26,361 nt of DNA from Bacteroidota bacterium (GCA_013287095.1 JABDEJ010000028.1:1-26361), one strand, 5' to 3'. Counted from the first letter of the stretch, positions 7,126 to 16,271 are shown. The notes: generated by a model from the sequence alone, not told the origin. Numbers and translations are program-made.

Positions 7126-8760
7126 TTACCCACTCTTGTGATGCTTTCTTAACCACATCCGTACTCCAATCCTAAACACGACAGCATCAAATGAAAATTT
7201 TATCGGAGATGACACAGTGGGCGAATTCTGGTCAGAAGCGGAATTCGTGTTGTAAGATGATTTAAAGATAGTGTTTTTCTCATTGGTAGTTTCATTGCCT
7301 AAGTTGCTGGTCCCGTTATAATTATCTTTAATCATCTGTGCTTTTTCGGGGATATCATAAATGCTGTTGAAACAGGCTTCTGCAAATAGATCGTAGGTGT
7401 AGTTTATCCAATATGCGGAGCCCAGAACAGCACTATATCCCAGTGATGTACCGCCGTAAAATTTTAAAATCGATTGACGGTCAAAATAGCCGCCATTGAG
7501 GAGCGCATGATTATCTTCGTATGCATAATAAACATTCCCTGACCCTATGAGCATTCCCAATCGGGCATAAGGCAATAATTTATGGATATGTGTAGCGATA
7601 ACAAATGATGGATTTACCTGTATCATATTGCCATATTCTGAGGTCTGATTACCAGTCTGGTATATATTTTGGGTCAATGTGCCTCCAGCGACAGCTTTTA
7701 TCGTTGAGCTTGCCACATAATTTAATCCAAGGTCAAAGCCTATGCATTCATTAAACATAAATGCCAACCCGAACCCCTCATTGATGCCATTGCCATAAGA
7801 TACGTTAATTGCTTTATAGGAATTGTCTGAAACACTATAATTTACATCGCCATTTGCAGCAAAACCATATCCAAGATTAACCCTTACAAAAAAATGTTGC
7901 ACAAAATAGTCTTCACGATATGGCTTAGGAAAATTTCTGATATTCATTTTTAGCCCTAAATTGAATGCCAGGCCTCCGAATGGCAGTTTATTTTCCGGCA
8001 ATGTTGTGGGTTGGGATGGCGTATGGGCATTATATGAATATGATTTTGTGAATATTTCTTCTTTTTCACTTACCGAAAGTTTTGGCAATTGATCAACACC
8101 ATTAAGGGTTTGGCTATACACACTGCCTTTTTCAGGTAAAAAACCAATGTCATTGAAAGACGCTTCGGCAAACACAATCCATTTATGGTTTTTCAATAGG
8201 ATATTGCAACCTAAAGCTGCTTGAAAGCCCGTTGCAAGTCCTCCGTATAATTTTAATTTGCTGTCGTCAAGATTAGGCTGATTTGGGCCAAAAGGACGGT
8301 TATTAACCGTCTCCATAAATACTTCGGGTGATCCTATGATCATTCCTGTTCTGATATAGGGTGCAAATCTTCCAACAGTGGTTGAAAATACAATGGATGG
8401 GGTTATTTGCCACATATTCCCGGATTTTAGTGCACTGTAATAGCCTGTGTCATGAGGCAATTCGTTATTTATTAGCCCATTTTCATATCCAATACCAAGC
8501 TCAACTCCAATGTTCTTATTATATTGATAGTCAACCGAAGCGTTGTAATAAAGCCCATTGCCAAGCTTTGATATGGTATTAGTAACATTTCCATTATTGG
8601 CATTCCTCAAATATTCCCCGTTAATTCCAATTCCATATCCGGCTGAGATTTTCAAATAAAATCTTGAAAGCAAGGAGTCTTTTTTTTGATTTTGCCCATA
8701 TAGTTCCTGGCAGATCAATCCGCAGAAAAAAGCTAACAAAATCAAAAACTTATGAATCAT
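7126..8760 (-). CDS. Outer-membrane beta-barrel protein with two homologous halves
   Basis: A 544-residue protein with a cleavable signal peptide (MIHKFLILLAFFCGLICQELYGQ, likely cut near residue 22). The mature chain contains two homologous copies of an outer-membrane barrel unit of about 260 residues, at about 34-275 and 289-537. Matching pairs are SAGYGIGINGEY with NLGYGFAANGDV, ITPSIVFSTTVGRFAPYIRTGMIIGS with the corresponding stretch at 380-407, YGG at 172 with YGG at 435, FAEASFNDIGFLPEK with FAEACFNSIYDIPEK, and LAFNLGLKMNI with VVFRIGVRMWL. The offset is about 257-263 residues. Each half has alternating polar/hydrophobic strands and ends in an aromatic-rich strand, as in OmpA-like or porin-family small barrels. 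It could fold as two 8-10-stranded barrels or one larger barrel. The substrate or role is unknown. It is transcribed alone, divergently from the glycosyltransferase gene 116 bp away. Confidence 0.82.
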   Translation of the reverse strand: MIHKFLILLAFFCGLICQELYGQNQKKDSLLSRFYLKISAGYGIGINGEYLRNANNGNVTNTISKLGNGLYYNASVDYQYNKNIGVELGIGYENGLINNELPHDTGYYSALKSGNMWQITPSIVFSTTVGRFAPYIRTGMIIGSPEVFMETVNNRPFGPNQPNLDDSKLKLYGGLATGFQAALGCNILLKNHKWIVFAEASFNDIGFLPEKGSVYSQTLNGVDQLPKLSVSEKEEIFTKSYSYNAHTPSQPTTLPENKLPFGGLAFNLGLKMNIRNFPKPYREDYFVQHFFVRVNLGYGFAANGDVNYSVSDNSYKAINVSYGNGINEGFGLAFMFNECIGFDLGLNYVASSTIKAVAGGTLTQNIYQTGNQTSEYGNMIQVNPSFVIATHIHKLLPYARLGMLIGSGNVYYAYEDNHALLNGGYFDRQSILKFYGGTSLGYSAVLGSAYWINYTYDLFAEACFNSIYDIPEKAQMIKDNYNGTSNLGNETTNEKNTIFKSSYNTNSASDQNSPTVSSPIKFSFDAVVFRIGVRMWLRKHHKSG

Positions 8761-8876
8761 GATATTCCCTCATTAGTTTTAATTGCAAGATAATGTTAAA
8801 ACGCATCAGAGGAATATCTATTGTCTTTTTTCGAAGTGTTTGAATACCTGTCATCTTATATCGTTAATATTGCTTC

Positions 8877-10424
8877 ATGGATTTCAATTATTTCCAGAGA
8901 CACGATCTTTTCATTTTATTTCCGGCGCTTGCTTGCCTGGTTGCTAGTATAGTTTTATACATCTATCCTAAAAATGAAAGATCCTGGCCTTCTTTACTTC
9001 TTTTAACCCTTGCAGCTTTGGGTTTAAGGGTATTTATGGCACATCTTGACCCATACTTATGGGACTGGGATGAGCGTTACCACGCAATGGTAGCCCGGAA
9101 TTTCATGTACCACCCTTTGGTACCTACGTTATATGACCATCCTGTTTTGGCTTATGATTTTAAAGATTGGACAAGGGACTATATCTGGATGCACAAACTG
9201 CCTCTGGCTATGTGGCAAATGGCCCTCAGTTTTTATTTTTTCGGTGTCAACCAGTTTACCGCCAGGTTCCCAATGGTTTTGGAAGGCACTTTAATGGTAT
9301 TGATCATTTATAGAATTGGGGTCATAACAATCAATAAACAAGCAGGTTATCTTTCTGCATTGATATATACCGTAAGTTTTTATGCGCTTTCTTTTATGAC
9401 CGGCGGGGAAGCACTCGACCATGTTGATTATGCACTACTTTTTTACGCTTCAGCCTCATTGTGGTCATGGCTGGAATATCGGGAATCATCTAAGATGAAG
9501 TGGGTCATACTTACAGGTATTTTTGCAGGGCTTGCTTTTATGAGCAAGTGGATCATGGGCCTTGTAATTTTTCCTGTATGGGGCATTAGCATTCTTTTCC
9601 ATGAAAGGAAGCAGCTTTCAGCCTACATCAATATCGGGATTGCATTTATAATAAGCATTATTGTATTCATGCCCTGGCAGATATACACTTATTTGCGGTT
9701 TCCTGTGGAATATGGATTCGAAACAAATTATAATACCCATCAGCATTTTTTCAAAGTGTTGGAAGCGCACTCAGGCACCGTTTGGTATTATTTAGAAAAC
9801 CTTGATTATAATTATGGTATGATTGTTCCTTACATTCTTCCTTTAGGTTTATTATTTATATGGTTGTATGCAAAAAAGATAGATTACATGATATCAATTA
9901 CTACTTTCATTATTATACCTTATCTCTTTTTCTCTCTGGGGCCTGCGACAAAAATGCCTGCTTATTGCTATTTTGTTTGCGCACCAATTTTTCTTGCTTT
10001 AGGAAGTTTTGCATTATTTGTGCAAAAATTAATGGAAAAATTGAAATGGCGGATAATAAAACCTGTTATTTGTTTAATTTTATTAACAATTTCCTGGTTT
10101 TCCATCGACCTTATTGGAATAGCAAAAATACATGCAGGGTATGACGATTTAAATCATTATAGAATTAATAAAGTTCAATTTACAGATTATTTCAGAAAGA
10201 TCAGCAAGACAGTTCCCAAGGAATATGTTATTTTTGGATTCCCGTATAATTCTGAAATAGAAATGATGTTTTATACGGGGAATACTTGCTATGATAATTT
10301 CCCGACTTTTAAAGAGTATAAAATATTAAAGAAATATCACGAAAAAATAGCCATTATTCAAACAAATAAAACACCTGACTATCTCATGAATGATCCGGAT
10401 GTCCTGAAAATTAAAATGTTTTAG
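8877..10424 (+). CDS. Integral membrane glycosyltransferase, GT39/PMT-like (ArnT superfamily)
   Basis: A 515-residue polytopic protein with about eleven hydrophobic helices, e.g. at 10-30, 38-55, 110-125 and repeatedly to about 415. A soluble tail of about 90 residues follows. The first large periplasmic loop has LWDWDERYHAMVARNF, where D65-E66 is the position of the catalytic Asp-Glu typical of GT39/GT83-family enzymes. Such enzymes use a polyprenyl-phosphate sugar and glycosylate proteins, lipid A or other lipids on the periplasmic side. Donor and acceptor cannot be read from sequence. The chosen ATG at 8877 gives an immediate amphipathic start followed by helix 1; there is no clear ribosome binding site. 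The gene precedes comM by 49 bp, but comM has its own candidate promoter, so coupling is unlikely to be functional. Confidence 0.85.
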   Translation: MDFNYFQRHDLFILFPALACLVASIVLYIYPKNERSWPSLLLLTLAALGLRVFMAHLDPYLWDWDERYHAMVARNFMYHPLVPTLYDHPVLAYDFKDWTRDYIWMHKLPLAMWQMALSFYFFGVNQFTARFPMVLEGTLMVLIIYRIGVITINKQAGYLSALIYTVSFYALSFMTGGEALDHVDYALLFYASASLWSWLEYRESSKMKWVILTGIFAGLAFMSKWIMGLVIFPVWGISILFHERKQLSAYINIGIAFIISIIVFMPWQIYTYLRFPVEYGFETNYNTHQHFFKVLEAHSGTVWYYLENLDYNYGMIVPYILPLGLLFIWLYAKKIDYMISITTFIIIPYLFFSLGPATKMPAYCYFVCAPIFLALGSFALFVQKLMEKLKWRIIKPVICLILLTISWFSIDLIGIAKIHAGYDDLNHYRINKVQFTDYFRKISKTVPKEYVIFGFPYNSEIEMMFYTGNTCYDNFPTFKEYKILKKYHEKIAIIQTNKTPDYLMNDPDVLKIKMF

Positions 10425-10448
10425 CAAATAGAAAAATTCCTAATTTCG
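10419..10448 (+). promoter_or_regulatory. Weak candidate promoter of comM
   Basis: TAATTTCG at 10441-10448 is one base from the TAnnTTTG consensus. TTTT at 10419-10422 lies 18 nt upstream. A start site near 10455 would give a leader of about 20 nt before the ATG at 10474. Weak, because A/T-rich matches are frequent. Confidence 0.3.
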
Positions 10449-10473
10449 TGTCAATCTAACCAGTTTAAGATTC

Positions 10474-12012
10474 ATGCTTGTCAAGACTTTCGGTTCTGCT
10501 GTTCATGGTGTTGATGCACAGACCATTACTATAGAGGTAAATGTAGGTGGAGGTTCAGGATATTTTATCGTGGGGCTTCCTGATAATGCAGTAAAAGAAA
10601 GCCAGACCCGTGTGGATGCAGCTATCATCAACAACGGATATTCAGCAACCCGAAAAAAGGTTGTGATAAATATGGCGCCGGCAGATATCCGTAAAGAAGG
10701 CTCTGCTTATGATCTTCCGATTGCCATTGGATTATTAGCTGCGACTGACCAGGTAAATCCTGAAGAATTAGATAAATACATCATCATGGGTGAACTGTCA
10801 CTCGATGGTGGGTTAATGCCAATAAGAGGCGCTTTGCCTATTGCGATCCAGGCACGTAAGGAGGGTTATAAAGGCATGATCCTCCCTATCCAAAATGCAA
10901 GAGAAGCGGCAATTGTTGATAAATTGGATGTATATGGTATTGAGACGCTTAAACAAGCTGTTGATTTTCTGAATGGCGATGAGGAAATAAAACCTACAAC
11001 AGTAAATACCCGTGAAGAATTTTACGACAGAATGAATCTTTTTGATATCGATTTTTCTGATGTAAAAGGCCAGGAAAATATCAAGCGTTCCCTGGAGATA
11101 GCAGCGGCAGGCGGCCACAATGTGATTCTCATCGGCCCCCCGGGCGCTGGCAAAACCATGCTTGCTAAAAGACTGCCGACCATATTGCCTCCACTCAACT
11201 TATTTGAAGCGCTTGAAAGCACTAAAATACATTCAGTTGCGGGCCATTTGGGCATTAATTCCTCATTAATCAGCGTTCGTCCTTTTCGTTCTCCACATCA
11301 TACCATAAGCGATGTTGCTCTGGTAGGAGGGGGTGGTTTTCCACAACCTGGTGAAATATCACTTGCACATAATGGGGTATTGTTCCTTGATGAATTGCCC
11401 GAATTTAAAAGAACTGTTCTTGAAGTATTAAGGCAACCGTTGGAAGAGCGAAAGATCACAATTTCGAGAGCGAAATTTTCTGTTCAATACCCGGCCTCAT
11501 TCATGTTGGTTGCAAGCATGAATCCTTGTCCCTGTGGGTATTACAACCACCCTGAAAAAGAATGCGTTTGCGGGCCGGGAATTGTGCAGCGGTACCTGAA
11601 TAAAATTAGCGGGCCGCTACTAGACCGCATTGATATTCATGTAGAAGTGGTGCCCGTGGCATTCTCTGAACTTACCAATACTCGCTCATCAGAAACCAGC
11701 GATAAAATCAGGGAGCGTGTCATAAAAGCCCGCCAGATACAGGAAAAACGATTCGAAGGCCAGGAAGGCATTTATAACAATTCCCAAATGAGCAGCAAAC
11801 AAGTGCGCGAGATCTGTGTGGTCACCACTGCAGGGCAGAACCTTCTCAAAACCGCTATGGAGCGCCTGAGCCTCTCCGCAAGGGCATATGACAGGATTCT
11901 TAAGGTATCACGCACCATTGCAGACCTGGCGGCCTCAGAAGACATTAAAATCGAGCATCTGGCTGAGGCAATCCAATACAGAAGTTTGGACAGGGAGAAT
12001 TGGGCTGGATGA
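10474..12012 (+). CDS. comM: ComM/YifB family Mg-chelatase-like AAA+ ATPase
   Basis: A 512-residue protein of the usual family length. The N-terminal ChlI-like domain (about 1-180) starts [15 protein letters not shown] and includes [24 protein letters not shown] residues around 64-84. The AAA+ core follows, with Walker A GPPGAGKT at 221-228, [15 protein letters not shown] near 268-282, and Walker B LFLDE at 303-307. A cysteine cluster (C352, C354, C364, C366) has the layout of a small metal-binding insert, and the C-terminal ChlI_C region includes [18 protein letters not shown]. ComM is a hexameric DNA helicase that extends branch migration during integration of transformed DNA; in non-competent bacteria its role is less clear. 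No other competence gene is nearby. It converges with the methyltransferase gene across a 63-bp gap with no clear hairpin. Confidence 0.95.
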   Translation: MLVKTFGSAVHGVDAQTITIEVNVGGGSGYFIVGLPDNAVKESQTRVDAAIINNGYSATRKKVVINMAPADIRKEGSAYDLPIAIGLLAATDQVNPEELDKYIIMGELSLDGGLMPIRGALPIAIQARKEGYKGMILPIQNAREAAIVDKLDVYGIETLKQAVDFLNGDEEIKPTTVNTREEFYDRMNLFDIDFSDVKGQENIKRSLEIAAAGGHNVILIGPPGAGKTMLAKRLPTILPPLNLFEALESTKIHSVAGHLGINSSLISVRPFRSPHHTISDVALVGGGGFPQPGEISLAHNGVLFLDELPEFKRTVLEVLRQPLEERKITISRAKFSVQYPASFMLVASMNPCPCGYYNHPEKECVCGPGIVQRYLNKISGPLLDRIDIHVEVVPVAFSELTNTRSSETSDKIRERVIKARQIQEKRFEGQEGIYNNSQMSSKQVREICVVTTAGQNLLKTAMERLSLSARAYDRILKVSRTIADLAASEDIKIEHLAEAIQYRSLDRENWAG

Positions 12013-12075
12013 GACCAGACCGGAAAGCGAATTGCGACTGGGATTTAATTTATTTGTTGTAAGGTTTTTAACGGA

Positions 12076-13014
12076 TTAAAAATCGAGGCTTTTGAATTCA
12101 TGCAATTTATTGATATTATTTAAGTTATCACCTACAAACTTAAGCCAACTTTGCTTAGCAGCCGTCAAGGAACAAGGTCCGTACGTAAATAGCCTGATGC
12201 TTCCTTTTTGAGATTCTCTCTGTAATATCTCTAATATTTCCTCTAATATTTTTCCGGTAAATGGTGTGTACATAAAGAAGACCGTTCCATTGGAATAACG
12301 CATTGAACGGGCATCTATATTAATAAATTCTACATTTTTTAAGTTTAATTCTGATGCGCAAAAGCTTGCATATTTGCAAAATTCCGGCTCAAATTCCACA
12401 CCTATGGATCTAACCCCGGTGAGTAAATTTACAAGAATGGAAACCTGACCTAAACCCGAGCCCAGATCATAAAAAATATCCGTTTCAGAGAAATGGACTT
12501 TTTTTACGAGTTCAAATATGATCCTTGCAGGCGTTTTTTGATAATAAACCATTTCCGGTTCCCGCTCTTTTGTCTCAAAAGGTGTCTCCAGAGTGGGAAG
12601 TATGCCATTGATCAGCAGGTCGAGGTTATCATAGCCAATCTCTTCATTGTCTTGTTCTTCCCATAATGAGTGGGCAAAGTATTTATCTATTTCCCGTTTA
12701 AAATCTATACCTCTGCAAATACCCGACTGGATTTTTGTGCGGATACGGAGAAACAAGCTATCGTTAATTTTTTCCAGTCGGGACTTTAGACTGATTGCGC
12801 GTTGTTTCAGGATGGATATTTCTTCTTTTGGATAGATTTCTCCGCTAAGGCAGTCGATTCGGTCAAGGATATGAAAATCAAGGTAATCTATTTCTTCGAT
12901 CCTTTTGGTAAAGCTTATTTCTTCGTATTGCCTATTACTATCCTCTATCGCCTCAATTTCTGATCTTATTTCTGACAAAAACATCTGTGGTTGAATATGT
13001 GATTTTCTAAGCAT
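12076..13014 (-). CDS. DOT1-like SAM-dependent methyltransferase with coiled N-terminal region
   Basis: A 312-residue protein. Residues 1-130 are charged, mostly helical and without a recognised domain. Residues about 150-295 form a class I methyltransferase fold. Motif I is DLGSGLGQV at 183-191, an acidic residue at the end of strand 2 is E207 in GVEFEP, the next acidic motif is INIDAR at 231-236, and the motif IV position is FFMYTPF at 246-252. The spacing, the preceding VYYQKTPARIIFELV segment and the motif I wording strongly resemble the catalytic core of DOT1 histone lysine methyltransferases. A bacterial protein of this type could methylate lysines on some protein or another substrate; the target is unknown. 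The family call is from motif memory, so a general small-molecule methyltransferase remains possible. The gene is alone on the minus strand. Confidence 0.75.
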   Translation of the reverse strand: MLRKSHIQPQMFLSEIRSEIEAIEDSNRQYEEISFTKRIEEIDYLDFHILDRIDCLSGEIYPKEEISILKQRAISLKSRLEKINDSLFLRIRTKIQSGICRGIDFKREIDKYFAHSLWEEQDNEEIGYDNLDLLINGILPTLETPFETKEREPEMVYYQKTPARIIFELVKKVHFSETDIFYDLGSGLGQVSILVNLLTGVRSIGVEFEPEFCKYASFCASELNLKNVEFINIDARSMRYSNGTVFFMYTPFTGKILEEILEILQRESQKGSIRLFTYGPCSLTAAKQSWLKFVGDNLNNINKLHEFKSLDF

Positions 13015-13333
13015 CCAAATATACAGACTTTGTTAAACTGAATTGCAAAGTTGATATTTATTATCGTCGTTTTAGATTCAATATTGCCACCGGAGGCAAT
13101 ATATTTATGGGCACTGTATTTTTTTATTATCTATATAGTATAAAAATTAATTTTCAAGCAAGTGTTTTTTCGATTATTTGCAAAACTGACAATAATCATA
13201 TTCTGCTCTGATTAACGTCATTTACCAACAAATCAGACTGTCACAACTTTGCATCGTTATTTTTATGCAACCGGAAATAGAAAAGTTGGAAAAGTAACAG
13301 TATTGAAAAGTAACCTTTAAAAAAAATTAACAT
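13015..13333. other. Intergenic region between divergent genes
   Basis: This 319-bp stretch separates the start of the minus-strand methyltransferase gene from the start of the membrane protein-YceI-porin unit, so it must hold both promoters. It is very AT-rich and has no reading frame of note. The only clear structure is the inverted repeat at 13081-13102. CAACTTTG-like sequences occur on both strands (around 13043 on minus and 13244 on plus) and are near matches to TAnnTTTG, but without a well-spaced -33 partner. Confidence 0.6.
13081..13102. repeat. 8-bp perfect inverted repeat, possible operator
   Basis: ATATTGCC (13081-13088) and GGCAATAT (13095-13102) are perfect inverted copies around a 6-nt centre, ACCGGA. 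No T-run follows on the plus strand. It lies in a divergent promoter region, so a dimeric regulator site is plausible, but no regulator is encoded beside it. Confidence 0.5.
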
Positions 13334-13750
13334 ATGAAAAAGATTCTCTTATCAGGTTTAATTGCAGGTTTGGTTTTATTAGTGCTGAGTTTACTTGGGC
13401 TATATATAACCATCTGGTTTCTTCCAGGCATTGCACTGGAATATTTTGATCCTTCCTTTAATACGCAGGAGAGCAGGGCTATGATTTTTTTCCTGCATCC
13501 TTTCGTTATCGGTATGGCACTTTCCTGGTTCTGGAACCAGTTTAAAGAAATCCTGAAAGGTTCTTTTATTACAAAAGGAATCGAATTCGGAGTGTTATAC
13601 GCGCTGGTAGCTTCATTCCCTATGATATGGTTGATTTATAGCGCCATGAATGTATCTCTTGCTATGGTTGCTACCTGGTTCATCCTGGCATTGGCACAGG
13701 GTGTGGTTGCCGGATTGGTATTTGAAAAAACGAACCCAATAAATAAATAA
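13334..13750 (+). CDS. Small four-helix integral membrane protein
   Basis: A 138-residue protein with four hydrophobic helices at about 4-29, 50-68, 84-103 and 107-130, a short loop with acidic residues after helix 1, and a basic segment between helices 2 and 3. I do not recognise the family and no catalytic motif is visible. It starts 4 bp after... that is, its stop at 13750 lies 4 bp before the YceI start, so the two are almost certainly co-transcribed and perhaps functionally linked. The start ATG is preceded by an A-rich stretch (AAAAAAATTAAC), common in Bacteroidota leaders that lack a Shine-Dalgarno sequence. It may belong to a broad group of uncharacterised inner-membrane proteins encoded beside YceI genes. 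Confidence 0.8.
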   Translation: MKKILLSGLIAGLVLLVLSLLGLYITIWFLPGIALEYFDPSFNTQESRAMIFFLHPFVIGMALSWFWNQFKEILKGSFITKGIEFGVLYALVASFPMIWLIYSAMNVSLAMVATWFILALAQGVVAGLVFEKTNPINK

Positions 13751-13754
13751 AGCG

Positions 13755-14348
13755 ATGAAAAATATGAAATATTTTAGAAAACTTGTGCTATCGGCCATGG
13801 CCGTGGCATTTTTGAGCGCTGCAGTTGCAGACAAAAATATCTACACTGTAGCAAGTGATTATGTGGTAACTATACACGGCACATCCAATCTCCATGCATG
13901 GGATGAAAAGGTGCAAAAAGTGACCGGAAAGGGAACCATTAACTGGAACAAAGACGGGAGTTTCGACCTGAGCGGTATCACTATAAAAATGGATGTCCAT
14001 TCCATCAAAAGCGATATGGGTTCTGTAATGGATAACAATACCTATAAGGCACTTAAAGCAGAGGAACATCCTGAAATTGTATTCACACTTCTGGGGCAGG
14101 CCAAATCTATTCTTGCCAACTCTAATAACAAGATCATTACCGTAAATGGCAACCTGACTATTGCTGGCGTCACCAGGTTTGTGGAAATGAAAGCAAAAGT
14201 AAATATGCAGGGGAAAGGTAAGCTGATCTTTGAAGGATCGCAACCAATTGTTATGTCAGATTATGGCATCAGTCCTCCGACGGCGATTTTCGGGACCCTT
14301 AAGACAGGGAATAATATTACAATCAATTTCAAGATAAGCTTCCAATAA
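13755..14348 (+). CDS. YceI-family periplasmic lipid-binding-like protein
   Basis: A 197-residue protein with a signal peptide (basic start, hydrophobic LVLSAMAVAFLSAAVA, likely cut after residue 25). The rest matches the YceI fold, an antiparallel lipocalin-like barrel. Signatures are IHGTSNLHAWDEKV near 40-53, the KAEEHPEIVFTL segment typical of the family (which usually reads FDaekyPeitF), then NGNLTIAGVTRFVEMKAKV, and a terminal strand. YceI proteins bind isoprenoid or other long hydrophobic molecules in the periplasm; the ligand here is unknown. It sits 4 bp after the four-helix membrane protein gene and 113 bp before the porin-like gene, which suggests an envelope operon. An inverted repeat lies in the downstream gap. 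Confidence 0.92.
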   Translation: MKNMKYFRKLVLSAMAVAFLSAAVADKNIYTVASDYVVTIHGTSNLHAWDEKVQKVTGKGTINWNKDGSFDLSGITIKMDVHSIKSDMGSVMDNNTYKALKAEEHPEIVFTLLGQAKSILANSNNKIITVNGNLTIAGVTRFVEMKAKVNMQGKGKLIFEGSQPIVMSDYGISPPTAIFGTLKTGNNITINFKISFQ

Positions 14349-14356
14349 AATATACC

Positions 14357-14398
14357 AATTACCTCTATTTTAGTAGAATGACTCAGGATGAGGTAATT
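14357..14398. repeat. 9-bp inverted repeat downstream of the YceI gene
   Basis: AATTACCTC (14357-14365) and GAGGTAATT (14390-14398) are perfect inverted copies separated by 24 nt. It begins 9 bp after the YceI stop. A T-rich tail (CTAATTTTTAAAC) follows at about 14410. It could be an inefficient terminator, an mRNA-processing hairpin or an operator for the porin gene. Confidence 0.5.
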
Positions 14399-14461
14399 AG
14401 AATAAGTAACTAATTTTTAAACAAATAATATTTACAGTAACACTTTTAAATTAAACAGACG

Positions 14462-15835
14462 ATGAAAAATTTTATTAAAACATTCTCAGCGCTGGCATCC
14501 GTAGCTATAGTAGCTTTTGGCATCCCGGCAATGGCTCAGGAACAACAGATGCAGTATTTCCGTCCTAACAACGGGAATGGTATCAACATGTTTGAGACGA
14601 CGAAAAGCGACACCACTTCATTCAAAAAAATGAAGGTATTTGTAGGCGGTAATTTTGAACAGGAATTCCAGGGACTAAGGGATCAGAATACTGCGATTTC
14701 TGTAATAAAGACAGTAGGTACCGTTAAAGGTAACGTTAACAATCTTACAGGACTTACGGACGGGTTTGACCTGGCTATGGCAAACATGAACCTTGATGCA
14801 CAACTGGATGACGGTGTGAGGGTAAGCCTCTCTTTGTACTTGTCTGCAAGACACCATGAAGAAACATGGGTAAAAGGCGGTTATATTCAATTTGACAAAC
14901 TGAAATTTCTGCACAGCAGGTTAATCGATACCCTTATGAATAGCTTTACCATTAAAATTGGTCAGTTTGACGTGGATTACGGTGATCAACACTTTCAAAG
15001 GTCAGATGGCGGTAATACCATTTACAACCCATTTGTAGAAAATTATATCATGGATGAATTTGCAACAGAATTGGGTGGAGAACTTTATTATCATAATAGA
15101 TCAGGTTTTTTTGCCATGGCTGGTGTTACAAACGGCGAACTTGACCCAACAGCATTGGCCCCAGTCAAAACTGATTCAACAACTTTAAAGACAAATGTTT
15201 ATGATGCAGCTTTTCACGCTAAAATCGGTTATGACAAACAACTGAGTAAGGATTTCAGGTTAAGGTTAAGTGCATCTGTCTATGAAGACCAGAGTTCTAA
15301 TAGCAATACTTTATTCGGTGGCGACCGTACAGGATCACATTATTATGGGATTATGTCAAACCCGACTACAGCAAGTGGTACTACTTTGAGCAATGCCAAT
15401 GATTATAACCCATTCGCAGGAAGGGTAAATCCGGGATTCAGCGAAGAAGTGAATGCATATATGGTAAATCTTTTACTGAAATACAAGGGATTGCAATTCT
15501 TTGGCACTTATGAAACAGCAAACGGAAGGGGAATTACGGAAAAAACCACTCGTAATGCATCTCAATACGCAGCTGATCTGATCTACAGGTTCTCAGCAGG
15601 TAGTGAAAACTTCTGGATCGGCGGTCGTTATAACAGCATGACAGCCGCCATCGTGGGAAATACGGGCAATATAACAGTTGACAGGGAAGCTGCCTCTATT
15701 GGCTGGTTCTTAACCAAAAATGTTATGCTTAAGGTTGAATATGTAAACCAGACGTACAACGGCTACAATAACACCAATATTCTGAATGGTGGCAGGTTTG
15801 ATGGATGGGTAGCAGAAGCCTCTATCGCGTTTTAA
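14462..15835 (+). CDS. Porin-like outer-membrane beta-barrel protein
   Basis: A 457-residue protein with a classic signal peptide (MKNFIKTFSALASVAIVAFG, then IPAMA/Q, cut after residue 25). The mature protein is rich in alternating beta-strands and Gly/Asn/Tyr. It has the segment IKIGQFDVDYGD at 164-175 followed by NPFVENYI, a pattern of phosphate-selective-porin-like proteins, and ends in a strand with a terminal Phe (VAEASIAF), the usual barrel-assembly signal. It is likely a 16-strand-class channel for small solutes; specificity is unknown. It is third in a plus-strand group after the membrane and YceI genes and is followed by a strong terminator, which supports it as the operon's last gene. 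Confidence 0.85.
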   Translation: MKNFIKTFSALASVAIVAFGIPAMAQEQQMQYFRPNNGNGINMFETTKSDTTSFKKMKVFVGGNFEQEFQGLRDQNTAISVIKTVGTVKGNVNNLTGLTDGFDLAMANMNLDAQLDDGVRVSLSLYLSARHHEETWVKGGYIQFDKLKFLHSRLIDTLMNSFTIKIGQFDVDYGDQHFQRSDGGNTIYNPFVENYIMDEFATELGGELYYHNRSGFFAMAGVTNGELDPTALAPVKTDSTTLKTNVYDAAFHAKIGYDKQLSKDFRLRLSASVYEDQSSNSNTLFGGDRTGSHYYGIMSNPTTASGTTLSNANDYNPFAGRVNPGFSEEVNAYMVNLLLKYKGLQFFGTYETANGRGITEKTTRNASQYAADLIYRFSAGSENFWIGGRYNSMTAAIVGNTGNITVDREAASIGWFLTKNVMLKVEYVNQTYNGYNNTNILNGGRFDGWVAEASIAF

Positions 15836-15886
15836 AAAATCAGTTAACATTCCGGTAATATTCCGGCCAAACCAAAAGGGGTTGTG

Positions 15887-15930
15887 AAGACACCGGTCAG
15901 GGATTTATTCCCTGACCGGTGTCTTTGCTT
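15887..15930 (+). terminator. Strong hairpin terminator after the porin gene
   Basis: AAGACACCGGTCAGGG (15887-15902) pairs perfectly over 16 bp with CCCTGACCGGTGTCTT (15910-15925) around a 7-nt loop (ATTTATT). A short T-rich tail follows. It lies 51 bp after the porin stop. Confidence 0.8.
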
Positions 15931-16000
15931 GTAAGATTTGGTGCCAAATGTAAAATATTTATAGCCAGCTAAGTGCTCATGAATTGCTAAAAAACAAACA

Positions 16001-16052
16001 ATTGGGCACAGTTATTCACATTCTGTGCAAAACCTGCACCTATAGGCCCAAT
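16001..16052 (+). repeat. Nested inverted repeats, possible RNA structure
   Basis: ATTGGGC (16001-16007) is inverted as GCCCAAT (16046-16052). Inside it, GCACAG (16006-16011) is inverted as CTGTGC (16023-16028). Outer and inner stems overlap by only two bases, so an outer 5-bp and an inner 6-bp helix can coexist, with CCTATAGG (16039-16046) in the third arm. Confidence 0.35.
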
Positions 16053-16240
16053 GTATAACATATATCGTTGTTAATAAGTGTTTTAAGTCATATTCCAACG
16101 CCCGAAACCAAATTGTAAGACATATCCCAGCCTGTTCATATTGCCTGAAACCCAACGAAAAAATGCGCCAAATCGGGTCAAAAACCCTGAAATCGGAATA
16201 TGCCCCGTTGATAAATTTTTAATAATTTTTGTGGCATCTC

Positions 16241-16271
16241 TTGGTTATTGCAAATGATTTCCGCAGATTTG
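16241..16271 (+). promoter_or_regulatory. Weak candidate promoter upstream of the giant gene
   Basis: CAGATTTG at 16264-16271 differs by one base from TAnnTTTG, and TTGG at 16241-16244 lies 19 nt upstream. A start site near 16278 would give a leader of about 360 nt before 16642, unusually long, so other promoters nearer the gene remain possible. Confidence 0.25.
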
